NCBI GenBank assembly: GCA_948099385.1
Contig: CANUEZ040000210.1
Span: forward strand, 1,805,501 to 1,869,500
Reading direction: 5' to 3'
DNA from: Fasciola hepatica
Taxonomy: Eukaryota; Platyhelminthes; Trematoda; Plagiorchiida; Fasciolidae
Length of the DNA: 64,000 nt
Below are positions 23,401-33,800 of this stretch, piece after piece; within the stretch, counting starts at the first letter, position 1, and every line of letters begins with the position of its first letter. Below the pieces are notes generated by a model. The model searched no databases. It was not told where the DNA came from and saw nothing but the letters and a program-made list of their open reading frames with translations. The translations under genes were made by a program, and so were the position numbers.

Positions 23401-24811
23401 GTTGCAGTCATGAGAGGCGGGCGCACAGAACTTGGACTGAAAGCTAGGCCGCTGAAGTTACACGACATTGCTGAAGCGGAGGAAAGTGTTATTTTCATTG
23501 TACAAGCTAAGGTCTATGGCGAAGAGCTAAAATGGCTACGAGACAGGAGCAATAACCTATGCACAAACAAATCTCCGATGAACAGGACTCTATTAAAACT
23601 CGATCCAATTTTATTAAATGGAATTATTTGTGTTGGAAGACGACTGAACTACTCCAGTCATCTTCAGGGTGTGAAACATCCGGTGATACTACCCAAGACT
23701 CACCCGATTACAGACTCAATAATCCGATGGTACCACGCGATGGAAGGACACGCAGGACCTTCTCAGTTACTCGCGGAACTTCGCAAAAACTTTTGGATTG
23801 TACAGGGGGGAGCTGCCGTCAAGCGAGTACTTGGAGGATGTTGGAAATGCCGGAAGCATTTGGCGGTCGTAGGCAAGCAGATGATGGCTCCTCTACCAGC
23901 CATTAAAGTCCAACAAGGTTGGTTCCCGTTCAAATAAGTCGGAATAGATTACTTCGGCCCATTTGCGGTTATACATGGGCGCAGCATGGAGAAACGATAT
24001 GGATGCACCTTCATCTGCCTACAGATGCGTGCAGTACATTTTGAAGTTTCTTATTCTCTAAGCACGGATTCGTTCATTATGACATTGCTGCGTTTCATGT
24101 CGAGGAGAGGAGCACCGTCCGAGATTTTTTAGTGATAACGGTACAAACTTTGTTGGGGCTCAAAGGGAATTGAAGAACCTAATGGGAAACTAGTCTAGTG
24201 ATAAGATTGCTGATAGATTGTTTCAACGGGGCGTGCAGTGGCATTTAAATCCCCCACATGCTAGTCACCGTGGTGGTATATGGGAGATCATGGTGCGCTC
24301 GGTTAGAAGAGTACTTCTTTCAATTTGTGACGAACAGCCGATGACTGACGAAATACTGTTGACATTCCTTACGGAAAGTGAGCGGATAGTAAACGGACGA
24401 CCGCTAGTGCCTTTGACCCTGGACTGTCGTGATCTGCCAGTACTCACGCCCAATGACCTACTTATCCTGAGGGCGAACCCACGAGATATTCCGACGGATT
24501 CGTTGCGCGATAGACTGGTTCGTCGGTGGAGGCAGGCAAACTACCTAACATCTGTGTTTTGGAAGAGATGGATCAGGGAATATCTTCCACTATTACAACA
24601 GCGGCAAAAGTGGATAACTCGAGAACGCAATTTTAGATCGGGTGATGTAGTGCTCCTAGTTTCGGAGGTTTTGCCGCGTGGCCGGTGGCCGATAGGAGTC
24701 ATCGAAAGCATCTCAGTTTCGGACGATGGCTTGGTACGAACGGCAACAGTGCGAACTAATGAAGGATTAGTGCTCCGTGACATTAGAAAGATTTGTCTTA
24801 TTGAGGGCTAA
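20374..24811 (+). pseudogene. BEL/Pao gag end-PR-RT-RNase H-IN, copy 1
   Basis: A 1187-codon open frame (20374-23937) carries zinc knuckles (CSVCNGIHALEEC, CFSCLKCGHLSSNC), protease LLDSGSDVTLI (DSGSD about 21010-21024), RT with RVVFDCAAAFQG, LAADIEEMF and YVDDCL (YVDD 22243-22254), RNase H FCDASEVGYG (about 22776) and YYWTDS, then the integrase zinc domain (HAMEGHAG, CWKCRKH). It stops at TAA 23935-23937 just before VGIDYFGPF, the first catalytic Asp of integrase. The core continues in the same frame to a T6 run (24125-24130), where TAG is met. The SDNGTNFVGA and ASHRGGIWE motifs follow one base later in the +1 frame, to 24811. A further TAG (W in copy 2) is near 24191. Confidence 0.92.
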
Positions 24812-25042
24812 CCGGACACTGGTGGTGTAAGTTCAGAGGCCAACTCTTCTCAAGCGGGAGGCGGGTCTTCGGATCTGCCGAACCGGGAGGGACCACTGAG
24901 AGTTGATCCACTTGTCCGACTGGGAGCTGCTATTGACGGTGACCAGTTTTAGGTATTGGGGAACCGTAGGGCGAGCCGATGTATGAGGCCGACCACACCT
25001 AGCGGTGCACGGGAAAAATCCGGGTGGGAATTTGGGGGCCGT

Positions 25043-25467
25043 TGTAAAGGAGTCCAGGAAACTCCGTTCCATGCATTTGCATCCATATTACAAACGACAT
25101 TAATCATTCGTATGAACTATCTTTGCTGGAATTCCGATTGTTTGTTTTATTTCTTTAAATCTTTGTCACAAACCGGACTCCTACCGTTGCCTCGAGCGAG
25201 AGTCGCTCAGCTTGAATTTCGTTGTGACCGTATTTGGTAATCTCATCTTCTGTAGCTAACCTTTGCTGTAACCCAGCTGCAGTTGTTGATTTGTTGTCCA
25301 ATTTGGAGCGAAAGAGCCCAGAAGGAACACTATTAAGGTTTGATTATTGTAAAATTAGGTAATTTGTTGTATATAGTACCGTAGCTATTTGGAATCGACT
25401 TTGTTTTGAATTGTGTCGAAATTGGTTGCTACGCGTCGCTCGAACGTTCCGGTGGCTGGACTTTACA
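25043..25467 (+). repeat. 3' LTR of BEL copy 1
   Basis: 425 bp, TGTAAAGGAGTCC...GGACTTTACA. It is preceded by GGGTGGGAATTTGGGGGCC, a purine-rich run suited to be the polypurine tract. Confidence 0.95.
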
Positions 25468-27500
25468 ACCGTCTTTGCTTCCTCTTGTGACGGTACGTCC
25501 CTCTACTTGCTGCTCACTTTCCCCAGAATGAAATTTTTGTTCACCTAAACCATAATCTCCTTAGCACCAGATTTGGTGGAAACAGAAGAAACTCTGGCAA
25601 CCGCCATGCCACTGGAAGATGCAACCTCCGCGAACGTTTGCCCCTCTGACTACCATCATGATGACAATGATGGCTTTGGTGAAGACGGCGAAGAGGAAAC
25701 TGTCGCTCCGGCTTGTGCTGCTACTGACGGTGATGAGCAAGTGGGTTGTGACAATAAAGGTGACAGGGTTAATAATGAATCTGTCTGATTCGTTGTAAAG
25801 AAAGCCATCTTTACTGAGTTCTTTGCCGGCTACGAAACTTGAAAATGAAATATGTTGAAAATTCACCTAAGCTATTCTGCACGTTCTGTGAATGTGATCA
25901 CCTTTGACGTTTCTTTGATAAGCTCTTCCATACACAGCACCCCTGCACCTTTGTTTTTTTGTGTGAGGCACTCGAATTTGGCCTTGAATAGTTTCTGACC
26001 GTCGTGCTTGGACTGTCGGATGTCAAAAGTTTTGGTCTCACAGTTGAGTTTGTTTGGCAGAGTACCCGAGGTTCTTATATATTTTTACATTTTGTGATTT
26101 TCAGTCTAGTACCGAGGATGTTACGCATCGATTTTGTTCTGTTTTTAGGATTCGTGTGGATTGGCTACGCATTGGGTAGTTTGAGAATATTGTGACTTAC
26201 ACTGGGGTTGGTTGCTACGTGGATTTGATGCCTATCAATTTGAGCAACTCCAAAAGGCATTTATTAAGGTTGTAATGACTCTCAATCATTCCGAGAAAAT
26301 AACCCTTTTCTGGACATCATTTTGAATCCATTTTCTCTACGATATTCTCTGACTTTGGACATCGACCTCACTGCTTTGTTCGGTTGCGTACTTTTTACCG
26401 GACTGACTTTCCGAGGTTTCCTTCGACCTCTTTTTGAATCACTTTCACCTTCGGTTCTTCGCCGTTTATATACGCTCGCGGTTCGCTTTCTGCTAAGCCG
26501 TGGCTTTCATACTCATTGGGTGTATTTTACATATAGGAACTGTTTCGGTTCTACGATAGGTAGAATACACCTTTGCATCTGTCAACCGACTTTCGTCTTC
26601 CCCGTTCATCAGATGGAGTGGATTACCTTGGTATTTCGCTGTCAGACCGAATAAAAGACACGTTCACTAGCTGCGGCTGAAAGTCCTTTATAAGGGCTAC
26701 CTAAGTGTCGCTTTACGCCTTGGAGCATTCAAGTTGGATCCAACCGTCACACCAGTCACACGGAAAGTTTTTGTCTCATGGGCGAACAACCTTTGAACAA
26801 ACTTGGCGAATGGACGCAACTATGTTGACTCTTTCGGAGGCATAATGGATGGTTTATATGACACAGTTTGACAAAACCACTGAAAATATAGTTCCAAGTA
26901 TCAGAGGGAAAGACTCGCTGGTGTAGCTCAGGAGACAAGCTTGGCCACGGGATCGGAATTATTAAAAATAACAAGGCCTGTGCGGGGTTTGTATACGGTT
27001 TCTTGCACTCGAGACTCTAGAGATCCTCAAGTGCAGAAACAGAAGATCGAAGCACGGCATACACTCCGAGGGTCGTAACAGTGCCGTAGATTTCCGGCTG
27101 TTCAGCTCAGTTCAGCCTGCACAGGATAGGTAATGGTCATGGCGATCAAGAGTCTGTATAAGAGGGCCCAGTCTCTGGGATTATACGATCACTTTTGTTC
27201 GGGCGATCAACGAGGAGAGACCGTGGCTTGTCAGTCGCGTGCATTTTCGCCGGGCCTGAGTACAGAGTTAGCAAGCTGGCCTGTGCATAAGAAGAGTGTC
27301 GGAAGCAGCGATAGAGCTTGCCGGGTGCGCAAAATGTACTGTTAAAGAAATGGCAGATGGGGCCCCATTGGCTGATCGCTATATTTGACGCCATATGGAA
27401 GAGACCCTACTTTCCAGGCCCAGAAGGGCCTCTCAATGTCTGTTTACTATTTCCTCGTGGCGCCCTCCTTTCCATAGAGAAAATCACGGGGCCCTGGTTT
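25468..27500. other. Mostly unassigned spacer between BEL copy 1 and a CR1-like fragment
   Basis: About 2 kb, T-rich on the plus strand from 25870 to 26700. No transposon domain recognised, apart from the doubtful coding segment at 25561-25788. A pol III A-box-like string near 26923 has no convincing partner. The C-terminal part of the neighbouring CR1-like LINE may extend into 27100-27500 but cannot be resolved. Confidence 0.3.
25561..25788 (+). other. Possible terminal exon, acidic, unknown
   Basis: Following AG sites near 25562-25568, a frame runs 25573-25788 and encodes about 72 residues with an acidic centre (YHHDDNDGFGEDGEEE) ending NNESV and TGA. The composition looks more protein-like than neighbouring frames and fits a last exon, but there is no homologue I recognise and no upstream exon. 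It may be a chance ORF. Confidence 0.2.
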
Positions 27501-28650
27501 CTTCGCCCTTATGTCTTGCCCCTCTGACCCTCTACCCTGTGCGTTGCAAAGGGTTATACCTCCTCGGAGCAGGCTGTGCCGTCTTTGTAGGAGGATGACC
27601 ACTCCTGAACAGCTTTCTAGGAGGTCTAGTTATGGACACCTACACTGGCAAGAAAACCCTAGGTCCCCGGCATAACAACGTTCACCTGGAACTCAAGAAC
27701 TCATGGAGTGCCTTTTGTGCGACCTCTGCACCCTGATCTGACCGCTTAAGTTTGGATACAGCCAAAACCATGGTGTTTTTAAAACTGTTTGCCGCCTCTA
27801 TAGTCAGTGGGCCCCTGTCGTGTACACCCATCGGGCCTGCAACTCCGTCTGAAATGGCTCATCTCACCCTTGACAGGTAAGTTTCATTTGTGCACCCAGT
27901 TTAGAACGGCATCTATGTCCCCGCTAAGCATCTCCCATGAGCCCCGTTCATGCCACATCGTCTAAAAAACGATGAGGCTAAATCCTTTATGAGCGGAAGA
28001 AGCAGCAGTGGGCCCAGTACGGACCACAGCTTATTGAACCTGCGAAGTTTCCTAATTTGGATTCCTTGTGACCTGCTCTGAGCTAAAGCTTTCAACCTGT
28101 AAGGAAGGAATCTGCCCGCTAACACCAAGTGGCCCCAAGTAGGTTTGCGAAAGTCGATTGTTCACCGAGTCAAAAACCTGGCCAAATTACGGAAAACACT
28201 TCCACCTATTAACCTTCGTGTACTCTCCGATTAAATTCGTCCAGGAAGCTCAAGAGGACGGTCAGGCGTGACCTGGTTTTGGAAAACCGTGCTGAGCTGG
28301 GTAGATGATAGAAATCTGTAGTAGGGGCTGGCAGACTTGCGCCTGGATGATTTTGTCGGAGCTTCGCATAGGACTCTAGTTAGGTTGACCGGCCTGTAGT
28401 TACCCAATTTGAGGCGGGAATCATATTAATAATCAGCCACCAATGCTGCAACTTTCCTGTTCCTTTGCAGCCCGCGGTGATCCAGGGTGGCCTTGTATAA
28501 CTTACATACTTGGAAGGATAGGATGTCTGCCAGTGGCCTACTGATAATAGGTTAGATATTACTCTATCCGGCAGGCATATCGCTATCTAACACTTCCAGG
28601 CGCTTGCGCAAGACTTCCTCTGAAAAACTGGAACCTTTATGTTTGTTGGG
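27500..28650 (-). pseudogene. Heavily decayed CR1-like LINE reverse transcriptase
   Basis: Reading down the minus strand in changing frames gives the CR1-type RT sequence order: EVLRKRLEVLDSD near 28620, ISRPLADILSFQVCKLYKAT near 28530, RNRKVAALVADY near 28440, LGNYRPVNLTRVLCE near 28390, LLSFLDEFN near 28230, a VFDSVNNRL trace near 28160, YLGPLGVSGQ near 28115, VRTGPTAA (from VPQGSVLGP) near 28015, and a DIDAVLNWVHKWNLPV stretch near 27915. Frames break constantly, so it is old. Related in type to the LINE at 15640-18620 but not adjacent. Confidence 0.6.
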
Positions 28651-29290
28651 TGAGTCACCCCAAAAACCTATTTGCAAGCCGTTGTCTATTCCGCGCCCAC
28701 AGCAACTCTCTTACTTCGGTAATTTGCTGCCCCTCCGTGATCGTGGGTAGTCCGTGTGATGAATTGTTGTCACTCTGTAAATCATCCACTCTTTCCTGCC
28801 TCTTTTTGAGATGCCATTTCCAGCAAGCCTGCAAGAGAGATCACTGACGAAGTAAGGCTCTCCCACTCCCTTGAGACTGTGACCTTGACCCCCCCTGAAC
28901 TGTATGAGTGCCCTCAAGGGACACTGACCCCCAAATTCCGGTTTCAACCTCAGTTCCATGTTGTGCCATACTGTGCTAATAAGACCCCACTGGTTCACCC
29001 ATTCCGTCTTCCACTGCGACCAACTCGTGTTGTGCTCGAGCGCTTGAATCTGAGTGGCTATGTTTTTCGGGCTCATGGACCACCCACAGTCAGTAGTCCT
29101 AGTTTGTCCTTCAAGGAACCTTTAGTCTGCACGTAACCATAGCACTCCTTTGGATGCCTTTTAGCACACTGGACCCTATTCATCCCGTATATGCGCTTGG
29201 GAGATCACAGGAGGTTTACTGTCTCGTTTCCGTGCTTGGCGTGACAAGTCCCAGCTTGGCGACTCCTGGAAGTCTTAAAGAGAGCACACA
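28651..29290. other. Unassigned stretch before BEL copy 2
   Basis: Probably upstream part of the CR1-like fragment or flanking unique sequence; the two ORFs here (28711-29076 minus and 28879-29136 plus) overlap antisense and neither has a motif. It ends at the TACGG target site. Confidence 0.3.
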
Positions 29291-29295
29291 TACGG
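29291..29295. repeat. Target site duplication TACGG (left)
   Basis: TACGG directly before the LTR at 29296 is repeated exactly at 35755-35759, directly after the other LTR. Five bases is the usual BEL/Pao length. Confidence 0.9.
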
Positions 29296-29720
29296 TGTAA
29301 AGTCCAGCCACCGGAACGTTCGAGCGACGCGTAGCAACCAATTTCGACACAATTCAAAACAAGGTCGATTCCAAATAGCTACGGTACTATATACAACAAA
29401 TTAATTAATTTTACAATAATCAAACCTCAATAGTGTTCCTTCTGGGCTCTTTCGCTCCAAATTGGAAAACAAATCAACAACTGCAGCTGGGGTACAGCCA
29501 AAGGTTAGATACAGAAGATAAGATTACCAAATACAGTCACAACGAAGTTCAAACTGAGCGACTCTCGCTCGAGGCAACGGTAGGAGTCCGGTTTGTAACA
29601 AAGGCTTAGAGAAATAAAACAAACAATCGGAATTCCAGCAAATATAGTTCATACGAATGATTAATGTCGTTGTAACATGGATGCTAATGCATGGAATGGG
29701 GTTTCCTGAACTCCTTTACA
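29296..29720 (-). repeat. 3' LTR of BEL copy 2
   Basis: 425 bp, TGTAAAGTCC...CTCCTTTACA on the plus strand. The bases just inside (29721-29740) are, on the minus strand, a G-rich run GATTTTGGGGGCCGG, the likely polypurine tract. Confidence 0.95.
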
Positions 29721-29952
29721 CCGGCCCCCAAAATCCGACCCGGATTTTTTCCCGTGCACCGCTAGGTGTGGTCGGCCTCATGCATCGGCTCGCCCTACGG
29801 TTCCCCAATACCTAAAACTGGTCACCGTCAATAGCAGCTCCCAGTCGGACAAGTGGATCAACTCTCAGTGGTCCCTCCCGGTTCGGCAGATCCGAAGACC
29901 CGCCTCCCACTTGAGGAAAGTTGGCCTCTGAACTTACACCACCAGTGTCCGG

Positions 29953-30826
29953 TTAGCCCTCAATAAGACAAATCTTTCTAATGTCACGGAGCACTAATCC
30001 TTCATTAGTTCGCACTGTTGCCGTTCGTACCAAGCCATCGTCCGAAACTGAGATGTTTTCGATGACTCCTATCGGCCACCGGCCACGCGGCAAAACCTCC
30101 GAAACTAGGAGCACTACATCACCCGATCTAAAATTGCGTTCTCGAGTTATCCACTTCTGCCGCTGTTGTAATAGTGGAAGATATTCCCTGATCCATCTCT
30201 TCCAAAACACAGACGCTAGGTAGTTTGCCTGCCTCCACTGACGAACCATTCTATCGCGCAACGAATCCGTCGGAATATCTCGTGGGTTCGCCCTCAGGAT
30301 AAGCAGGTCATTGGGCGTGAGTACTGGCAGATCACGACAGTCCAGGGTCAAAGGCACTAGCGGTCGTCCGTTTACTATCCGCTCACTTTCCGTAAGGAAT
30401 GTCAACAGTATTTCGTCAGTCATCGGCTGCTCGTCACAAACTGAAAGAAGTACTCTTCTAACCGAGCGCACCATGATCTCCCATATGCCACCACGGTGAC
30501 TAGCATGTGGAGGATTGAAGTGCCACTGCACGCCCCGTTGAAACAATCTATCAGCAATCTTATCACTAGACCAGTTTTCCATTAGGTTCTTCAATTCCCT
30601 TTGAGCCCCAACAAAGTTTGTACCGTTATCACTAAAAAATCTCGGACGGTGCTCCTCTCCTCGACATGAAACGCAGCAATGTCATAATGAACGAATCCGT
30701 GCTTAGAGAATAAGAAACTTCAATATGTACCGCACGCATCTGGAGACAGGTGAAGATGCATCCATATCGTTTCTCCATGCTGCGCCCATGTTTAACCGCA
30801 AATGGGCCGAAGTAATCTATTCCGAC
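29953..30826 (-). pseudogene. BEL/Pao integrase catalytic core and C-terminus, copy 2
   Basis: Continues from the TAA at 30829-30827. The first part (to about 30640) is in the upstream frame with [10 protein letters not shown] (first catalytic Asp) and [10 protein letters not shown], ending in a T6 run (30639-30634 on the minus strand) where TAG follows. One base on, in the +1 frame, come SDNGTNFVGA (second Asp), ASHRGGIWEIMV (Glu), the VNGRPLVPL region and a C-terminal tail with RRWIRE-like and FRSGDVVLLVSEVLPRGRWP motifs, ending LIEG and stop at 29953. The reading is otherwise open; only these two points separate it from the main ORF. Confidence 0.9.
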
Positions 30827-33800
30827 TTATTTGAACGGGAACCAACCTTGTTGGACTTTAATGGCTGGTAGAGGAGCCATCATCTGCTTGCCTACGACCG
30901 CCAAATGCTTCCGGCATTTCCAACATCCTCCAAGTACTCGCTTGACGGCAGCTCCCCCCTGTACAATCCAAAAGTTTTTGCGAAGTTCCGCGAGTAACTG
31001 AGAAGGTCCTGCGTGTCCTTCCATCGCGTGGTACCATCGGATTATCGAGTCTGTAATCGGGTGAGTCTTGGGTAGTATCACCGGATGTTTCACACCCCGA
31101 AGCTGACTGGAGTAGTTCAGTCGTCCTCCAACACAAATAATTCCATTTAATAAAATTGGATCGAGTTTTAATAGAGTCCTGTTCATCGGAGATTTGTTAG
31201 TGCATAGGTTATTGCTCCTGTCTCGTAGCCATTTTAACTCTTCGCCATAGACCTTAGCTTGTACAATGAAAATAACACTTTCCTCCGCTTCAGCAATGTC
31301 GTGTAACTTCAACGGCCCAGTTGTCAATCCTAGATCCGTGCGCCCGCCTCTCATGACTGCAACGTACATTTTAAAACGGTTTAACCACGCTACCGACTTC
31401 AGCAAGTGAAACCAACTGGATTGCCTAGCTAGAAGTGCGTCCGACCATGTATCCCGCAACACTGTGAGAACTGTACTCGAAAGCTGCTTCAACTCAACGT
31501 TTGGTGGTGCTGCATCAACCGTAGGCCAGGTCGGCCATGAGGTTTCATCGCCCATCAGGAATTTAGGACCTTCGAACCAGCAGCTGATATCACACGGTGA
31601 TGTTGTGCCTCTTGATGCCAAGTCTGCGGGGTTAGCCTCCGATCTGACATGCCGCCACTGCCAGGGTTCCGACCACTGATGGATTTCAGCCAAACGGTTC
31701 GCAACGTACGTACTAAATCTCGTTTTAGTGTTGTTTATGTAATGCAAAACTATAGCAGAGTCCGTCCAGTAGTAGATCTTACCAAACTTGATTCCAGTTT
31801 CTTCCATGAGCATCCGAGAAACTCTAACGGCCAGTCTTGCTGCGGCTAACTCCAAGCGCGGGATCGTTATGGTCTTCAGAGGAGCTACCCTTGACTTAGA
31901 GAACAATAGGGCACAGTAGGGGGCTATGTCCCTTGAAACCATTCTGGAATACGCCACCACCCCATAGCCAACTTCAGAAGCGTCACAAAATACATGAAGC
32001 TGCACACCTTCGTCCAGCGAGTTACCTCTAATAATGGGACGCTGAATTTTGAATGCGCAAAGTTGTTCCATACTTCTTGACCACTCATTCCAGCATCGTA
32101 GGGGTCCTTCTCCAATTGGATCGTCCCAGCCAAGCTTCAAGCGACACAGTGATTGCAATAACACCTTGCCTGGCAGAAGGAAAGGTGAAACCAACCCTAG
32201 TGGGTCGAACACGGATGATACTATAGACAACAAGCCACGCCTTCTTTGAGGTTTTTCGCGTGTTGAGAATGAAAACTGGAACGTGTCTTCTATTGCGTTC
32301 CATTCTAACCCCAACGTCCTCTCCGGCACAGGCGCGCAATCATCTATTTCCAAAGTGGGATGGGCCAGCTCAGATTTTGGTAAAATATCCAGCACCTCCT
32401 TACGATTACACACCCACTTATGAAGCCGGAATCCACCCCGTGATAGTAACTCACTCATCTGGATAGCGAAAACTCTCGCATTCTCCGGTGTGGGCAAAGA
32501 AACAAGACAGTCGTCTACATAGAAGTTGTTATACACGGCCGTGGAGACGTAATCCTCATACTGTCCTCCCCAATCGTTTGCCGTGCGACGTAACGCGAAA
32601 TTTGCACAAAATGGGGAGGAAGTGGCACCAAAAGGGTGGGCATTCATCTGATATTCAACAGGATTACCACCTAGTCGACCATTTTCCCACCACAGGAACC
32701 TCAGTGCTCCTTTGTCTCTCGTTGGCACTCGAACCTGCATGAACATTTCTTCAATATCCGCAGCCAACGCGACAGATTCCTTTCGGAAACGAAGCAACAC
32801 TCCAACTAAGCTTGCTGTCGTATCCGGGCCCTGTAGCAAGTAATCATTCAAGGAAAGCCCCTGGAACGCAGCCGCACAGTCGAACACCACCCTCAACTTG
32901 CTAGGCTTTTTAGGGTTTGTAACTGCGTGATGTGGTAAGTACCACTTTGGCTCAAAACCCATTTTTAGCTGTACATCGGGAACTAACTGGGCGTGACCCT
33001 TGCGCACATAACCCTCTATTATTGTAGAGTATTTTTCAAAGAATTCAGGGTCACGCGCAAACCTTTTCCTCAAGCCGTTCAATCTCTCTTTGGCCACGAT
33101 ATAGTTATTTGGAAGTCTCACTTCGGGATTCCTCCACGGGAGTGCAACTTCATAGTGTCCGTTCAACCAGGTTATGGCATTGGAAACCATATCGACGGCC
33201 TGTTTGTCCTCTAATGAAGGAGAGTTTTCTGACGCACACCCATCGCAGAATTCGGCGTTGTATAGTCGATCGATCTGTTCTGCTAAGGGATCGATTCCCC
33301 TCTCAATGTAGTTTACTGTTCTCGCAAAGTGTGGTTCCTGGTTTATCGGACCAAGAACAATCCATCCTAAAATCGTCCGCACAGCATAGGGTTGTTTTCT
33401 TTTGCCGCATCTTTGCTCTAATGCCCAATGTGCTTCTGGGACGTCGGCACCTATCAGGATTCGCACTCTCGAATCTTCCAGATTCCGTCTTTGGACGCAA
33501 TGTAGGTGAGGCCAGGATAAAATGTCCGCATCTGTGCAGTACTGCACTGCTTGGATTGGTAGCCTATCAACACAAAATGCTCTCTCTACATTCACGAAAT
33601 CATTCTCTGACAATGAGTTCAGTCGCAGCTCCGTTATTCCCGAATTCCAAGTGGTAGTCCCATTTACGGTCGAAATCGAAAGTGAGGTCGGGGATGCCTT
33701 CAGGCCCACCAGCTCCATAATGTCCTTTTGTATTAGAGTCACATCAGACCCGCTGTCCAGCAGAGCGTAGGTCTCCACGGAGCCCCCCGGTCCGTCTACT

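Larger units (their letters stand above)
19021..25467 (+). mobile_element. BEL/Pao LTR retrotransposon, copy 1 (6447 bp)
   Basis: Two 425-bp LTRs in direct orientation (19021-19445 and 25043-25467), starting TGT and ending ACA, enclose gag-PR-RT-RNase H-IN in BEL/Pao order. By my reading the LTRs differ at three positions. Flanks do not match: ACTCTT before and ACCGTC after, so there is no target duplication. This suggests recombination with another copy or loss of a flank. Private lesions are an in-frame TAA in gag, a 5-base deletion in gag and a TAG in integrase. Two further lesions are shared with copy 2 at 29296-35754. Confidence 0.95.

Noticed and set aside
26921..26970. TGTAGCTCAGGAG string resembling a tRNA A box
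   Set aside because: No matching B box at the right distance and no cloverleaf.
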